From contig JANQKO010000139.1 in the NCBI GenBank assembly GCA_028281075.1, forward strand, positions 1 through 5,930: a DNA stretch of 5,930 nt. Direction: 5' to 3'. Source of the stretch: Alphaproteobacteria bacterium. Its GTDB lineage: Bacteria; Pseudomonadota; Alphaproteobacteria; GCA-2731375. The position numbers and the translations under genes were made by a program. Below the pieces are notes generated by a model that did no database searches, was not told where the DNA came from, and was given only the letters and a program-made list of their open reading frames with translations. Shown piece by piece: positions 4,823 to 5,930 of this stretch (position 1 is its first letter; every line of letters starts with the position of its first letter).

Positions 4823-5930
4823 ATGCCGTCACGCCCCCGTCCCCGGCGCCTGGACCATATCGCCGGCATCGGCGTCGACCGCATGGGCGCGGTGGCCGAC
4901 GCCGCCGACCGGGATTTCCTGCGGCTGGAAAACCTGGATGTGAACATCCCGCCCGATCCGGCGGCCGTGGCGCGGACCGTGCGGGCCGCCGGCAACGACG
5001 ACGACAACAGCTACCTGCCCTTCGTCGGCCAGAACCGGCTGCGCGACGCGGCGGCGGCGCATGTGACGAATTTATCGGGCGTTAACTATGACGGCGCGCG
5101 GAACTGTGTGATTTCGGCCGGCGGCCTGTCGGGCATCCTGAACGTGTTGCTGGCGACGGTCGAGGTCGGCGACGAGGTGATCGTCACCGACCCGACCTAT
5201 GCCGGGCTGCTGAACCGCGTGCGGCTGGCCGGCGGCGTGCCGGCCCAGGTCCCGTTCAGGTTCACACCCGGCGCGCCCTGGACGCTCGACCGCGCGGCCC
5301 TGCGCGCGGCCGTCGGGCCGAAGACCACGGCCATGCTGCTGATGTCGCCGTCGATGCCGACGGGCGGCTATCTCGATCGCGGCGACTGGGACCTGGTGGC
5401 CGCGCTCTGCGTCGAGCACGACCTGCTGCTGATCCTCGACACGGCCATGGAGCGGCTGCTGTTCGACGACCGGCCGGTAATCCACCCGGCGGCGCTGCCC
5501 GGCATGGCCGGGCGCACGATCACCGTCGGCAGCTCGGCCAAGGAGCTGCGCATGATCGGCTGGCGGGTCGGCTGGATCGTCGCGCCCGAGGCTTACCTGC
5601 CGGACCTGACCGCGGTGTCGCTCGCCAATGTCGTGGTGCCCGTCGGCATCGCGCAAGCCGCGGCGGCGATTGCCCTCGAACGCTCGGACGAGACCTTGCC
5701 GGCCTATGTCGCCGAGCTTGAACGGCGGCGCGACGTGATCCTGGACCAGCTCGACGGCCTGCCGGTCGGCGTGCCGGCGGGCGGCTGGTCACTGCTGCTG
5801 CGCACGGAAGATGCCGGCCTGACCGGCGCCGGGATGTCGGAACGGCTGCTGGCCGAGGGCGTGGCGGCGACGGCCATGACCGGCTGGGGCGCGGCAAACG
5901 GCGCCCAGTATATCCGCTTCGTCTTCGCCA
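4823..5930 (+). CDS. PLP-dependent aminotransferase, class I/II (fold type I); 3' end beyond window
   Basis: 369 codons are open to the right edge. This is most of a protein of the usual ~390-400 residues. Landmarks in order: NSYLPFVGQNRLRDA (62-76), the glycine-rich SAGGLSGIL (98-106) that holds the PLP phosphate, DPTYAG (123-128), SPSMPTGG (175-182), LILDTAMERL (203-212) with Asp206 for the PLP ring nitrogen, Lys240 (GSSAKELR) as Schiff-base lysine, GWRVGW (246-251), and YIRFVFA at the edge with Arg365 as the likely carboxylate-binding arginine. It should move an amino group from an amino acid to a 2-oxo acid in the cytosol. The substrate is not readable. The PLP-contacting Asn of the usual NPxNPTG motif is Met178, and the Tyr of DxxY is Met209. 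The neighbouring FCD-type regulator suggests an inducible catabolic role. Confidence 0.92.
   Translation, partial: MPSRPRPRRLDHIAGIGVDRMGAVADAADRDFLRLENLDVNIPPDPAAVARTVRAAGNDDDNSYLPFVGQNRLRDAAAAHVTNLSGVNYDGARNCVISAGGLSGILNVLLATVEVGDEVIVTDPTYAGLLNRVRLAGGVPAQVPFRFTPGAPWTLDRAALRAAVGPKTTAMLLMSPSMPTGGYLDRGDWDLVAALCVEHDLLLILDTAMERLLFDDRPVIHPAALPGMAGRTITVGSSAKELRMIGWRVGWIVAPEAYLPDLTAVSLANVVVPVGIAQAAAAIALERSDETLPAYVAELERRRDVILDQLDGLPVGVPAGGWSLLLRTEDAGLTGAGMSERLLAEGVAATAMTGWGAANGAQYIRFVFA

Noticed and set aside
5072..5656. 194-codon minus-strand frame opposite the aminotransferase
   Set aside because: Antisense shadow; the plus strand carries the PLP lysine and the other family motifs without interruption.

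Overview
The window is GC-rich DNA with the codon bias of a high-GC alphaproteobacterium. Rhodospirillales-like is my guess, from base composition, from the GCCGGC-stem intergenic repeats and from the standalone receiver / FCD-GntR gene types. No taxonomic marker gene is present. It holds five protein genes, two cut by the window edges.

Layout: (1) 1-262, minus strand: part of a diheme c-type cytochrome that has lost its first heme-binding half and runs off the left edge. (2) 263-465: a non-coding spacer with two REP-like hairpins in inverted orientation. (3) 466-3288, minus strand: a 940-residue protein joining three complete enzyme domains, an SGNH hydrolase, a V8-like trypsin-fold serine protease and an endonuclease/exonuclease/phosphatase (EEP) domain, all with catalytic residues intact and no signal peptide. 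(4) 3289-3612: a divergent intergenic region with a lower GC block and several palindromes. (5) 3613-4089, plus strand: a single-domain response regulator. (6) 4112-4789, minus strand: a GntR/FCD transcriptional regulator, convergent with the response regulator. (7) 4823 to the right edge, plus strand: a fold-type I PLP aminotransferase, divergent from the GntR gene, with a near-perfect 20-bp palindrome between them.

Two units stand out. The GntR regulator and the aminotransferase look like a regulator/target pair sharing one operator, probably for catabolism of an amino acid or amine. The three-enzyme fusion is the unusual object. Its protease carries the S1-pocket residues of glutamate-specific V8-type enzymes at the expected distances from the catalytic serine, and Glu-containing linkers lie next to it. 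I infer, without direct proof, a cytosolic multi-effector protein of the biological-conflict type in which proteolysis could activate or release the EEP (possible nuclease) domain. The response regulator is divergent from it, but no functional link is shown.
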